Position numbers and translations under genes: made by a program
Part shown: positions 1 through 11,670 of the stretch, piece by piece
Layout: each line of letters starts with the position of its first letter
Numbering within the stretch: position 1 is the first letter of the stretch
Notes under the pieces: model-generated
The model's database searches: none
Seen by the model: only the letters and a program-made list of their open reading frames with translations
Told to the model about the DNA's origin: nothing
Source: Blastomyces gilchristii SLH14081
Lineage: Eukaryota; Ascomycota; Eurotiomycetes; Onygenales; Ajellomycetaceae
DNA: 64,000 nt
Direction of reading: 5' to 3'
Assembly: GCF_000003855.2 (NCBI RefSeq)
Contig: NW_003101682.1
Coordinates: forward strand, 869,178 to 933,177

Positions 1-1247
1 TCACTTCTCATTATTTGAACAGTTGTATTGTACATTTCACCTGATATTATACTTTCTCATATTTCAATTCTTTCTTTGATTCTTTCACAACTTGACAATT
101 CAGACACTTATAAGTATAAATCTAAATATTCTCAGTCATGCTTGATCAGTACACTCTTGATTTAAGTATACTTATGAGTTCAGAGCTTTCTAAGTGACTG
201 AATTTCTTATATATATAAGTCATTAAGTCACATCTAAATAAATGTTCTAGATAGAAAGCTTTCATATAGTCTAGATCATGATAAAGCATAACATCATTTT
301 TCAATTTCCTCAGCTTGAAGTTTAGAAGCATCTCTTCTACTACTTTTATAAGACACTTATCATCTGATATCTTGCTATTCTTTAAGCAAGAGATCATTGT
401 GTTCAGTCATTCTAATTTCTTACATTTTCTCAGTATGTTTAATATAAACTTCTCTTATATCTGATTTACAGAACTCTCATCTATGAACTCAGATCTGTAA
501 CTGATTATATCAGATATTATAGCATCTGATTTCTTTTAGTATTTAATATTAAGATTATACACTTGAAACTCTGAGATTCAACATACTAAGTATTTAAAAG
601 GTTTTATTGTTGATTATAGATAGATGAGACTTTCATAATTCATAATCATCATTATTATATGTCTGTTATCAATATATCTATCTCATAATATCAGCATATG
701 CTTGATTGCTAGTAATTTCTTTTTATACACTGAATAATTAAGCTCAGCATCTGATAGTTTTCTATCATTATATATTATCAGATGCAGCTTGCTGTTCTTG
801 TCTATCTACAGAAGAGTGTCTCTGATAGCTCATTCAGATACATCTATCTCAATATAGAAAGATTTATTGTAATCTGATTGAATAAGTACTGAGAATATTA
901 TTATACATTCTCTCAGTGTGAGAAAAGTCTTTTCACATACAGTATTTCAGATAATTGACTGAAACTTCTTCTTTCACAGATTAGTATCTATTTCTCTTAA
1001 GAGATCTAAGAGTGATACAGCTATTTATATAAAATTCTTGATGAATCTGCAGTAATATGAGATTAACTTAAGAAACTATTATATATAATGTACATTTCTC
1101 AGTTGCAGTCAATTCACTATAATATTCAATTTCTCTGAGATAACATATATACAGTCATCACTCACTACATATTCTACAAAATTCAACTCTTTCATTTCAA
1201 ACACATACTTTATTAATTTAATATAGAGCTTATACTCTGTCAGAGTT
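1..1247 (-). pseudogene. Gypsy A: 3' part of RT plus RNase H, decayed
   Basis: Read on the minus strand, conceptual translation through several stops gives the C-terminal part of a Ty3/gypsy reverse transcriptase. About 1,240-1,000 reads like the KCxF / FLGYVVS / EKL / FLxLxSYYRRFIKNF block. About 900-600 reads like the RNase H block, with an FYIEIDxSE start and a tail resembling AELNYSVxKKELLAIKHA. The sequence resumes without loss at 8498, because the GAGTT at 1243-1247 is repeated at 8493-8497 on the far side of B1. A minus-strand frame at 146-397 lies downstream of RNase H and would fall in the tether or integrase zone, but I see no diagnostic motif in it. The element runs off the left edge. 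This is a dead copy; assignment to Ty3/gypsy is firm, the exact family is not known. Confidence 0.8.
1243..1247. repeat. Left target-site duplication of gypsy B1 (GAGTT)
   Basis: The five bases GAGTT precede the TG of the 5' LTR and are repeated at 8493-8497 just after the CA of the 3' LTR. Removing B1 and one repeat restores a continuous gypsy A reading across the join (minus strand HLKYLDKVL, then TTLTEYKLYIKL). Confidence 0.92.
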
Positions 1248-1504
1248 TGTAAGAAATCCCGCTCCTCGCGGATTCTTTACCCCTATTCCTATCTCTCATG
1301 TAATCAATAGGGCTAGCGGCCCTTGGCTACACACAACTATATAGACTGGAATTCGCGAATACTATTTGTAACTCAGCTTGAATGCTATGATACATTTGAC
1401 CTCTACATTTATCTTTCTATCATGAACACTTCTAGTAGTTAACAGTATATATCACATCAAGCTGCAAACACCTGAATAATCACCTGCGAGCACTTATTCT
1501 TACA
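1248..1504 (+). repeat. 5' LTR of gypsy B1
   Basis: 257 bp, TGTAAG...CTTACA, with short inverted ends (TGTAAG / CTTACA). It matches 8236-8492 with differences that are all transitions, as expected from RIP acting separately on the two LTRs. It keeps several CpG sites (for example around 1259-1269, 1317 and 1351-1357) that the internal region has lost. No TGG tRNA-primer site follows: the bases after the LTR are TTTCAAGCTCAGTCAGTCAG. Confidence 0.92.
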
Positions 1505-1536
1505 TTTCAAGCTCAGTCAGTCAGCAATCATCTGTT

Positions 1537-4500
1537 ATGACTGAAAGAACTAGAAACTTATATGCTTCAACCCCTGCGAACCCTACTGCAGGCACTCAGA
1601 AGCAGCCACCCGAACCATGAATAACCTCTGTGAAAGAAGTCTCAGAGAACTTATCAATCACTCGCGGGACATCATTCTCTGCATCTGTGACAGGGAAATC
1701 CTTTGAACTCATGAATGAATCAATCTCAGTGAAGAACATTCTTGAGCATCTTCTGCAGAATCAAGCTATTTTTCTACAAGAAATGCTTACTGCTTACAAA
1801 CATTCTTGAACTGAGTCTCTAGACATGATCTTCAGAGACATCTGTGAACTGAAAAGAAACTTTCTCAAGCTGTGATCACTTAAGACCATCTATTGAATCA
1901 CAATCTATAAAAGCTTTTATGAGTTTGTATTTGAAATTGACTCGCAAGCCCAGCTATGTGACATGAAAGATGAAGAAGCTGTCATCTATATGATGACAGA
2001 TCTCTATTACACTGAAGTCAAGAACTGACTGAATCATCTAGAGAATAATTATGAGAGATCTTGATAATCTGTTCTCAAGACCTATCTAGAGAACAAGTTG
2101 AGAGACTCTGTGAGCTGAACAGAGAACACCTGAACTGTGATTATTAATATTAGAAAAAGAGATGAGAAATCTGATGAAGACTACTCACAGCACTTCATGA
2201 AATTGTGATATAAATTGAGACCTGTGAAAACAGGGCTCTGAAATAAGATCTGAATGATGATATTCATGAAGAGACTGAATAAAGATATGTAGAACAAGCT
2301 CATTGAGTAAGACTCTAAGTTCTTGACTCTGAAGAAACTGATAACTCTCATTCATCACTTACAGATCACTATAAGAGTCACAGATCTGTGAAGAGCAGAT
2401 TATTGATCAGTTCTGTGAGAGTCAGAACAACAGAGAACAGATTTGTCAGGAAAAGATAACAAGACACAGAGAGATTTGCATCTGACTGCTGAGCAGAGAG
2501 AGAGAGCTTCATAAGCTCTTATGAACAGAGTGTATAACAGAGAGATTAAGAAAAAGAGACTCTGCTTCATCTATTCTAAATCAGAACATCTCTGTGCAAA
2601 CTGTTCAGACAAATCAAAATAGAAATTTGAGAAGTCACAGACAGAGTCAGCAACAGCCTTCTTAAGAGTCTTGAAGCTGATATCTGAATCTGTTACTCTC
2701 TCAATGAAAATGCTTACTCATAAAGAGAGACTGCATCATGATACTGCTATCTCACAAGCATGAAAAACATTGATGAACTCAGAATCTCAGGTCACTGTGA
2801 TGTCTCTAAAGCTCACAGAGTGAATGAGCTGAAAGATGAAGACTGAGAATCTGCTCTTGCAATAAGCAGAGTGTGAGAACTCAGATCTAAGAACTGAGAG
2901 ACTTATAAGAGTTATCTTTGAATTGCAAGATCTCTCTGAAATCTGAAGAAGATTTGTAAAAACTATGATTATCACAGACATCACAGATGACATGTATTTA
3001 AGACTTGTATAACTTCAAAGACACAACTCATACATAGCTGTCTATGAGTCAGGTTTATACTTCTGATCAGTGTTGACAGACTCACTCATGAAGATAGAAG
3101 CAGTTAATACTGTAGAGTTGATTAGAGAAGACAAGCTTATCTATATAATGACTTTACAAGTATCTGAGAATCTTGTGATTATGAAAACTGAGCTTCAGAT
3201 ATCAGAGAAATACTGAGATCTCACAGAGATGTTCAGCTCAGCTAAGGCAGCTGAGCTTTCTTCTCACTGTGAGGAGAATCTGATAATAGATTTGATAGAA
3301 GAGTAGAAACTCTTCTGAGAATCAATCTATAAACTCTTTTATTATAAGACAGAGGCCTTGTGAATCTATATAAAGAAGAATCTGAAGAATGACTTCATCT
3401 GATCTTCACAGGCCTCCGCAGGAGTCTCTGTGATATTCATGAAGAAGAAGAATGAAGATCTCAGATTGTGTGTAGACTACTGTGACCTGAACTCTAAGAT
3501 AATAAAGAGCTGCTACTCTCTGTCTCTGATTGAGAATGTAATTAACTATCTTATGAAAGCTGTCATATTCACACAACTGAATGTAATCAATGTATATACA
3601 CAGCTATGAATACAGTCTGAGAATGAATGAAAGACTGTCTTTAGAACTGCACTGAGATTATTTGAATATCTAGTGATGTCTTTTGATCTGACTAATGTCT
3701 CTACAGCATTTCAGTCTTTCATCAATAAAATACTTCATGTATATCTGAATGTCTTTGTGATAATATATCTGAATGATGTGATGATGTACTTTATGAAGAA
3801 GAAAGAACACACTGAGCATGTGTGAAGTGTGTTGAAGATCTTAGATGAGACAGAACTGTATATTAAGCTTGTAAAGTACAACTTCAGTGTCTGCTGAATT
3901 AATTTCCTAAAATATGTAATCATCACAGATGATATTCAGATGAAATCTTTGTGAATTAAGACTATTCTATCATGACTGAAGTCAACTAGTATTCATGAGA
4001 TTCAGATCTTTCTGAGCTTTATGAATTTCTATAGACAGTTTATCTTTGTATTTATGAGAATCTTCTTGACTCTTACAGACATGCTGAAGAATGAAAATAA
4101 GAAGAAATCATTCTATGAATGAAGAATGAAAAGGTTATTGAGAAGAAAGAACTGTGAGAACTTTCTTATCTCAGAAGCTCACAGGGTCTTTGCAAGATTG
4201 AAACAGATATTTATGAATACAGTGATACTGTTTCACTTTAATCTCTTACTCTTAATCAGATTGAAGACAGATATCTTCTTCTTTGTAATTTCAGAAATAG
4301 TCTCACAACTACAGTCAAATGAGAACTGGGTTTCAGTGATCTTTTTCTTACAGAAGATGTAACTCACAGAGATTAACTATAACATTCATAATCAGAAGCT
4401 TTTTATGATAGTGAAATTCTTTCATCACTGATGTCACTACTTTGAGAGTCTCATGACAGTGATTACTGTTAGAACTGATTATGACAGCTTACAACAGTTT

Positions 4501-6538
4501 ACTTCAATTAAGAAACTCTTGCAGTGATAGATTTGCTGGGCTCAGAGACTGAGTGAGTTCTGATTCAAGATAGAATATATTAAGAGAACTAAGAACTCAG
4601 CAGACAGACTCTCTCACAGGCCAGACTATGTTAAGAAGACCAGGGTGACAGATATAGAGAGACTAGAGAAGATAGAAAAGCTTCACAGAATGCTTGAACT
4701 GAGTATTATGAAGAGATTGACTGAAGAGTCTCTCAATCCTCTGTAAGAGAAGAGAAAAGAGAGAGAAAAGAAGCCTGTATAACTACTCTCTATAACACTG
4801 AGAGTCAACACTCTGAGAATCTCTGCAAGGATTCTTGAAGAGAGTATCTATAATCTAAAGAGTTTGCAGACTTTGAGAAGCACTGTGAAAGACCTGATGT
4901 AAGAAAAAACAGAGTATAAGTCTTTATAAGATCTTCTATTCAGATTATCTGAACTGCAACTGAAGAATGAATATACTCAGTATATTCAGAAACTGCTTAT
5001 AATAGAGATCAACTCTGCAGAAATAAAGAATTGAAGAGACTTAAATAATCTCTTGCAAAGAGAGGGCTGGATTTATGTGCCTGTGAATGAGTTTCTACAT
5101 GTAGAACTCATCAAAAGGCATTATAACTCTTCTCTAGTAAGTCATTTTACAGATACTAGAACTCATGAGTTGCTTATAAGAAAATACTTCTGACTGAAGA
5201 TATGAGAACTTGTGAAGAAGATAGTGAATTCTTGTACTATTTATCAGGATTTGTGAGTAGTGCAGTCCAGGTCATATGAAGAACTCACTCCTCTACTCAT
5301 CCCACGGGAACCTTGAGAACAGCTAGAAATGAATGCTCTTGTGAGCCTCTCTGAAAGCAAGGACATATATGATGCCTGCTTTGACAGTGTGCTGGTGATA
5401 GTAAATTACTTCATTAAGATAACATACTTTATACTCACTTGTAAGAACTTGAAGTCAAAGAATTTAGCTCACATCTTTATCTGTGATGTGATCTGATTGC
5501 ATGAGTTATCTGTGAATATTGTCTCAGACAGAGAATCAATCTTTGCAGAAGAGTTCTGATCTGACCTGATAACTATACTGAAGATCTCACAAGATCTAAG
5601 CACAGCTTTTCATCAACAGACAGATGATCAGACAGAACATCTGATAAGTATATTGAAACAGTATCTGTGATACTTTGTCAATTATAATCAGAATGACTGA
5701 GTGTATTGATTATCACTCACAGAGTTTGTGTACAACAACTCAAAGCATGTCAGTACAGATAAAACCCTCTTTGAGATGCTCACTGAGACTCATTTACAGA
5801 TGATCTTGATGGACCCGCGAGAGTACACTATAGAGTGTGGTGATGCCTGTGAATGAGCTGAGAGAATTCAGAAGATCTGGGAGAAAGTCTGTGAATTCTT
5901 GAGAAAGACTCAAGAGTATCAGAAGAGATACTATGACTTCAAGCACATTATAAAGAGTTTCAAGAAAGATGATAGAGTCTGACTGAGTCTAGAAAACATC
6001 ATCATACAGAGATCTAGTAAGAAGCTGAATCTCTTATAAACAGAGTCTTATAAGATTGTGAAGAAAGTTAGCTCACAGTTCTACAGATTGAAACTATCAT
6101 CTGAGTTGTAGATATACAATGTTTTTCATGTCTCTTTACTCTGTGAATATAAGAAATTCTCAGAAGAGAACTCTGTGACTCATCACTCTATCTATGAAGT
6201 ACTAGAGAGTGAAAGAGAATATCAGATTAAAGAAATTATTGACTCAGAGAAGTGAGATTACAAGCTCTGATTCAAGATTCAGTGACAAGAGTATTCTGAC
6301 AAGATGAATGAGTTCACTTAAAAATCATCTGAGCAGATAAGACATCTGTAGAAGCTGAGACATGACTTTCATACTGTGAATTCTGATAAGCCAGAATAAT
6401 GTGATCTTTGCTAAGAACCTGATTATAACAAAGATATTAACACTGTTATTTATAAATTCTAGTCTACAAGATGATGAATTTCTACTGAGATGAACAGTCT
6501 GTGATGTATGCAAGAAAAGAAGAAAACATGTTCTTATT
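1537..6538 (+). pseudogene. Gypsy B1 gag-pol (gag, RT, RNase H, integrase, chromodomain)
   Basis: One reading frame, interrupted only by point-mutation stops, runs from an ATG 33 nt after the LTR to past the chromodomain, so gag and pol were probably one polyprotein without a frameshift. Landmarks: gag about 1,537-2,620 with zinc knuckle CFIYSKSEHLCANC at 2563-2604 (second Cys now Tyr); RT about 3,400-3,960 with IFMKKKNEDLRLCVDY and the active-site box YLND at 3766-3777 (family norm YLDD); RNase H about 4,200-4,520; integrase zinc region about 5,090-5,250; integrase core with VSDRE (Asp codon 5527) and DDQTEH (Glu codon 5635); chromodomain about 6,205-6,340 (REYQIKEIIDSE). No protease motif could be placed between gag and RT. 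Many Trp codons read TGA and many Arg codons read TGA or TGT. Confidence 0.88.
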
Positions 6539-6639
6539 AAAGCTAAAAAACAAGAAAATAAACAGGATCATGAATACAATTTAGAGACTAACAAAGAAAA
6601 AATAAAGAAAATTCACACTCATATCATCAACATTTGTGA

Positions 6640-7640
6640 CACTCAATCTTCTTATAACTATTAATTTCTCTTTTCAAAGAAGCAGAGAGTATTATATCTG
6701 CAGTACAGACAATTGTTACATTTGATATAAAGACTGTCAGAAATGCACAGACTTCAGAGAAGTCAGACATCAGAGTGTGTGCAGTTGCAGCAGAGTCTTG
6801 AAGACTGGTCATCTGTGTGTGTGACCAGATATTTCTCACAAAGCTGTGTTCACTCTCTCAGTTGTGCTGGAGTATTCAGCTCAGAAATAATGAGAATGTG
6901 AAGAGAGAGCTCATCTGTTCAGATCAACTCTCATTATAAATTCATAGCATTTGCATTGCCTTGATTATCTGGATTTTGCAGGTACCTGGGGACTCATCTC
7001 TCATTGACAATGAGATTGTGGAAATGCACTGTGGTGCGAGGACCATTGATAGGGAACCTAGACATATTTACATATGCCTGGTCAGAGATTGTGTGAGCAG
7101 AGAGAAGATGGTCATAGGCTTGCAGGGCTGCAGAAGACACTGACAACACTGAGAGCTTTACAAGAACTGTCAGCTAGAATCTGTAAGAAATTACTTATGA
7201 GAAGACTTACAGCAAAGAAGGGGACTACACTGCTTGAAGCCAGAGACTGGCCTGAGGGAGAAATAAGATGAGCTGCTGGCCTGAAGATTGGATACAGTGA
7301 TGAGACTGAGAAGGATGAAGATGTGATCATGAGCAGCAGCATTCCTGCTTCACCAGCTGATAAAAAGCAATCAGAGGAGTCACAGGGACACTCATGAGAA
7401 GCTCAGTGATGATCAGACATTGTTTATAAAGATGTTGAAATTGAAAAAATTTTTATTCTTGAAAAGTTCTTGAATCAATATGCAGACATTGTCAGAAACA
7501 CTCTCTCTCTATCATCTGAGTGAAAACACTTCACAGATGAATGAGAATACTCACAGTTTGTGAGAATGAGAGCTGCTACAGAAAAAGAGAAAAGAAGATG
7601 AGATTTCATAGACAGATCTGGGATATTTATACTACTCTAG
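6640..7640 (+). pseudogene. Gypsy B1 extra coding-like region downstream of pol, function unknown
   Basis: About 1 kb between the end of pol and the 3' non-coding segment is unusually open. Frame 1 is nearly stop-free from about 6,664 to 7,143. Frame 3 is open from 7,074 to 7,271 and, through a few stops, to about 7,630. It has charged, protein-like composition: RALQELSARICKKLLMRRL, then an acidic Ser/Asp/Glu stretch around 7,300-7,380. The two frames overlap at 7,074-7,143, which could reflect an indel, a frameshift or two exons. A homologous stretch lies in B4 at about 58,390-59,480, so it belongs to the element. The minus strand is also partly open (6,627-6,839; 7,112-7,342) with Cys-rich patches, so the coding strand is not settled. 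I do not recognise the product; it is not an envelope or a second gag by any motif I can see. Confidence 0.5.
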
Positions 7641-8219
7641 AGAGATTTGCTTACACTGTGAGTGATCTCACAGAACAGTCAGATCACTCTAGTAAATAAG
7701 AGTAATTGTGAATTACAGGCCTGAATCTTTCTATATAACTATAAAGAGTGATTGCAGACTGCAGATATCTTGATTCTACAATTCTACAGAGTTAATGAAA
7801 GAATGAAAAATTCCTCACAATTCTACAGTGTCAAAGAGCAATGATTTGCAAGAATGAATGAAAGATTAACTTGTGAATATTTCTCTTTGATGAGAATGAT
7901 CTCACAGAGAGTGATTCATCTGTGAAATGAATCTGTGTAATAATCACACAAGAATCTCATAAAAATGATTGAGAGTCAACTGAAACTCTTCTATATGAAA
8001 GATGTGAGATGAATCTGTGTAATAGTCAGAGAAGAATCTGTAGATCACAAAGAACCTTGCAGAATAAGAAACTGAGTGATAGACTCTTTTCTCTTCACAG
8101 TAACAAGAGATTTTTTCTCACTGAGATTTTTTATAGATATGAAGAATTTTTAGTGAGTATCACTGCAGTGCTGAGCTGACTATGAAGTCACTCAGTGAAA
8201 GGCTTCATGAATGAAGTCT
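7641..8219 (+). other. Gypsy B1 3' non-coding segment
   Basis: About 580 bp between the extra coding-like region and the purine tract is full of stops in all frames. It is shared with B2 (14,854-15,948, MITE excluded) and B4 (about 59,490-60,015). It contains internal near-repeats of about 80-100 bp built on GATGAATCTGTGTAATA and TCACAAGAATCTCAT (about 7,925-7,960 and 8,005-8,040). Confidence 0.6.
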
Positions 8220-8233
8220 TAGAGAGGGGGGAA
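8220..8233 (+). promoter_or_regulatory. Polypurine tract of gypsy B1
   Basis: An uninterrupted purine run (GAGAGAGGGGGGAA) ends two bases before the 3' LTR, the normal place for the plus-strand primer. In B4 (about 60,015-60,028) and B2 (about 15,935-15,946) the same tract survives with G-to-A changes and interruptions. Confidence 0.82.
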
Positions 8234-8235
8234 TA

Positions 8236-8492
8236 TGTAAGAAATCCTGCTTCTTACAGATTCTTTATCTCTATTCCTATCTCTCATATAATCAATAGGG
8301 CTAGCGGCCCTTGACTACACACAACTATATAGACTGGAATTCGCGAATACTATTCATAACTCAGCTTGAATGCTATGATACATTTGACCTCTATATTTAT
8401 CTTCCTACTGCGAACACTTCTAGTAGTTAACAGTACATATCACGCCAAGCTGCAAACACCCGAATAATCGCCTGCGAGCACTTATTCTTACA
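8236..8492 (+). repeat. 3' LTR of gypsy B1
   Basis: 257 bp, same ends as the 5' LTR. Followed at 8493-8497 by GAGTT, the matching target duplication. Confidence 0.92.
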
Positions 8493-8497
8493 GAGTT

Positions 8498-11400
8498 GTA
8501 AGCACTTTATCAAGATACTTCAGATGTTTATTATATAAGTTTGAGAAGACTAGAATGTTATTCAGATATACAAGATATAAGATTCTATTCTATTTATAAA
8601 GAATTATATTCATCATTATTTGAAAGATAATAGATGTATTTATCAGACTGAATAATATTAGCAGAAATTCAAACTTCTCTCAATATATATTAAATACAGT
8701 TCACAGTACTAACAGTTTATCTATACAGATCTGTTAATATTCTGAGAGAAGATCAATCTTTGATAGATATCAGATGTTTTCAACTGTATTCAACTGTTGT
8801 TGAATTCATGATAATAAGTATCTGTTCTTGATTATAAGCTTATTGAGTGCTTAATAATCAATATACATTCATCACTCTTCATCTGTCTTTTTCATAAATA
8901 GAACTGAAAAGCCTCACACACTTGATGAGAATTGTATGAGATCATATTCTAGAAGGTCTGTGATCTGACACTTCTGTTCTTTGAGATGCATTTGTAACAG
9001 AGAATACATATTTTGATTGACTGATTTTATATTCCTCATGTCAATCTCATGTATGAATTCTCATTTCAGTGACAATTGTGATGAAAGATCTGTTTAAAAG
9101 ATCTTTTTATACTTCTTCAGAAGTTTCTTCATGCACTTATTCTCTCACATATTCTTTATCTTGATTTTCTTCACTTTCAGATTCTGTATGATATACAGAA
9201 CACTTTCAGATGAGATCTTGTAAATCATTCTCTTTACTAATTAATGTATAAGCAGATTTAACTCTTCTAAATCAGAGACATGAAATGTCCTTCTCATATC
9301 AGTTGATACAATCATATGAACTGTTTTCTCCTTATCAGTTAACTGCATATGACATGTACATTATTGAATCTGCAGATTCAACCTTTGAAATCAATTAAGT
9401 CTAAGAATAAGATTATATTTCACATTCTGCTGCTCTTGTACTCAGATATAGCAAGATCATTCTCTGAAGTATAAGAGAACTCTTACTCTTACAGATGATA
9501 CTAAATATTAATTGTCAGACAATTTTATATATCAGGAATTCTTTACTCAGTGAACTTCTTTCAGTCTTCAGATTATATAATTATTAATATATTGTGTAGA
9601 AACTTCTGTATCTACTAACACTTTTACAGTCATCTCTCTGTTCTTACTCAAGTGTCTTCTATATATAAACATTTCAGATCTCAAGACATTGAGATGAGTA
9701 TCTGCTTCATCTTCATCTATGTCTCAGTCAGAAGCATGCTTTCTCTTAGTATTCACAGAATTCAGAGAGTCATCTAATACAGACATCTCTTTCACTTTGA
9801 AGACTTTTCATAGAATATCAGTAAGTGTCTTTGACCTCACTGATTCTGCTAGTTTTTTGACTCTCTTGACTGTGTATACTGTGTGTAATCTTTTACATCA
9901 TGATTTTAATATCTGCAGTTAAAGCAAGATCAATACTCATAATATCAAGATTTTCACTCAGAGAATTCCTTTTTCAGAGAATTCAGTGCTTTAGTGATGA
10001 CATTCAAATCTAGATTCATTACATTTAGATATATAACTTATGTTGTAGAAGTCTGATTATCTGTTCTTCACTGAGACATACTTGATTGCAGTATTTTCTG
10101 TTATAATTGACTCACTTATTCCTGTATAATGAGAATATTGTATACTTCTTTCACTGTACCTGGTTATAAGATTAAGCATTTTCATTCTACTCTTAACTCA
10201 GATATAAGATCATGAATGAAGATCTGTAAATAGAAAGATGTTGAAAGCTCTTCATTTAACACAAGATAGTATAAGCTGAAGTGTATAAAGTATAATATAA
10301 GATCACTCATCTATCTACATTTTATAAAGTGTTTGTAATACTTGTCTTATATATTCACTTTCTCAAAGTTGTGCAAGATTCATTTGAAAAACTCATTTCA
10401 TATTTATAAGAATGAATATTGTTCTGAGTCTGTGAGATTCATCTTTTCATCAGTTATTCATAATAACTTCACTTTTTCATGTAGAAATGCAGCAGATTTT
10501 AAGACTTATTGAAATTCTGTTAACTATCTGTCTGTAAGTTCATGTTCAATCTGATAATATAATCATATCTGACTTAGCCAGCTGATTACAGTATTATTTT
10601 TTCAGTCACTATTAAAGCTTGATAATTTCAGCAGATCTTCTGACTTAATATATTTCATAATCAGGTTTTCATTCTATACAGCAGTCTCTGATAATATGTA
10701 TACTTTTAAAGAGATTGTGAATGATTGTGATGAGATCTTCAGATTCAGTGTGATTATCTGTCTGTGTAAATGTTTGATCTTCTACTGCAGATCTATGACC
10801 TGATTATCTCTATTCTTATTGATAATGATAATTGCATCAGTGAAGCTCTTCATAGTGAATACTTGATTCACAGTAAATGTCAATTGTTGTTTAGCTTTCA
10901 CCTCAGTCTGTCACTGTGTATGCAAGGTCTTGATCTTGTTTAGAATTCTTATACATGTACAGAGTTTCACTTCTGATTCAGTGATCTTAGCTGCTTTTCT
11001 TACTGCTTTAAGTAAACTCTTCAGAAGATTCTGTATATCTTTCAGTTCAGATAGCAGAGAAGAGTATTATTTGTATTGACTAGAGAAGATGTTCATTTCA
11101 GTGATTTCTCATTGATTATATGATGTCTATTATTATATTATTATATGATTATATTGTGATATGATTTCTGTTATTATTGTACAACTTCAGTGATAATCAC
11201 TCTTCTTTTTATACTTCTGAGTAGAGAGTAGTCTGCTTTGAATCTGATTTATTACTCTCATCTCTTTTCTCACATCTTCTTTATTCACATATGTGGCATT
11301 CATCTGAGTGTGAAGTTTTCCTTCTATAAGCAGAGCAGTATCAATCAGCTACTCTTTCACTCACTGCATCTTTATATGCTATCTTTTGAGATATTTTAGA

Positions 11401-11500
11401 ATCACACTAACATGATAACTATGAATTGCTTCATAGATGAAATTATCATGCTCTGAAGAAGTCTGTACTTCTCACCAGTTTTTAGACATATCATCAGATG
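8498..11500 (-). pseudogene. Gypsy A: 5' part (gag, protease, N-terminal RT), decayed
   Basis: Minus-strand continuation of the element at 1-1247. From right to left: gag-like sequence about 11,500-9,950; zinc knuckle CFNCRY*NHDVKDY at 9926-9885 (last Cys now Tyr); an aspartic-protease box VLVDTEVS near 9,625-9,600 (family norm DTG, here DTE); RT from about 9,080 with VLFMKKTDEE (about 8,905-8,876), IDY-ALNK, and the active-site box YLNN at 8568-8557. All changes at key residues are single transitions. The right limit, where the 5' LTR should lie, is missing and the sequence meets the CpG-bearing island near 11,500. Type Ty3/gypsy is firm; I could not check for a chromodomain because the 3' end is outside the window. 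Confidence 0.8.
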
Positions 11501-11504
11501 TGAT

Positions 11505-11670
11505 TCAAACGTGGCTTGAGTCAGTGTACAATTACAGACATACACCGGCTTCTTATTTACTGTACACTAAATTAATTGGTGGCCGCTATGGCCCCTTTAC
11601 ATTCGTAAGCAAGTTTGGAAGCGGCCGCGTTATTATCCGGCGGTCGTACGTTCTTCCGAACCACATCATT
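11505..11670. other. Unmutated CpG-bearing island between gypsy A and a truncated LINE
   Basis: About 160 bp with normal base use (many CpG, CC and GG) lie in otherwise CpG-free DNA. CpGs run from 11,510 to 11,657. The right edge coincides, within a few bases, with the point where LINE homology starts (about 11,671). The left edge is uncertain (11,490-11,510). The plus strand is open from 11,437 to 11,673 but the frame starts in gypsy A sequence, so I do not call it a gene. The island holds the 13-mer GGCCGCTATGGCC (11,581) and the 8-mer GCGGCCGC (11,621), which match rare-cutter sites; a cloning or assembly artefact must be kept in mind. It could also be host DNA carried by the LINE. Confidence 0.6.

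Larger units (their letters stand above)
1248..8492 (+). mobile_element. Gypsy B1: complete RIP-mutated chromovirus
   Basis: This is a 7,245-bp LTR retrotransposon with 257-bp LTRs beginning TG and ending CA, flanked by a perfect 5-bp duplication. Order: 5' LTR, one gag-pol frame (gag with zinc knuckle, RT, RNase H, integrase, chromodomain), an extra coding-like region, a long non-coding 3' segment, a purine tract and the 3' LTR. This domain order and the chromodomain place it among Ty3/gypsy chromoviruses. It is the best-preserved B copy in the window: it keeps a few CpG sites and most of its in-frame stops are TGA. Relatives are B2 (3' fragment), B3 and B4. It sits inside gypsy A, so it is younger than A. 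Confidence 0.93.

Noticed and set aside
2787..2993. Minus-strand open frame repeated at 29,900-30,103 and 54,572-54,778
   Set aside because: The repetition only reflects the three B copies; it is antisense to gag-pol in the protease/RT region and has no motif of its own.
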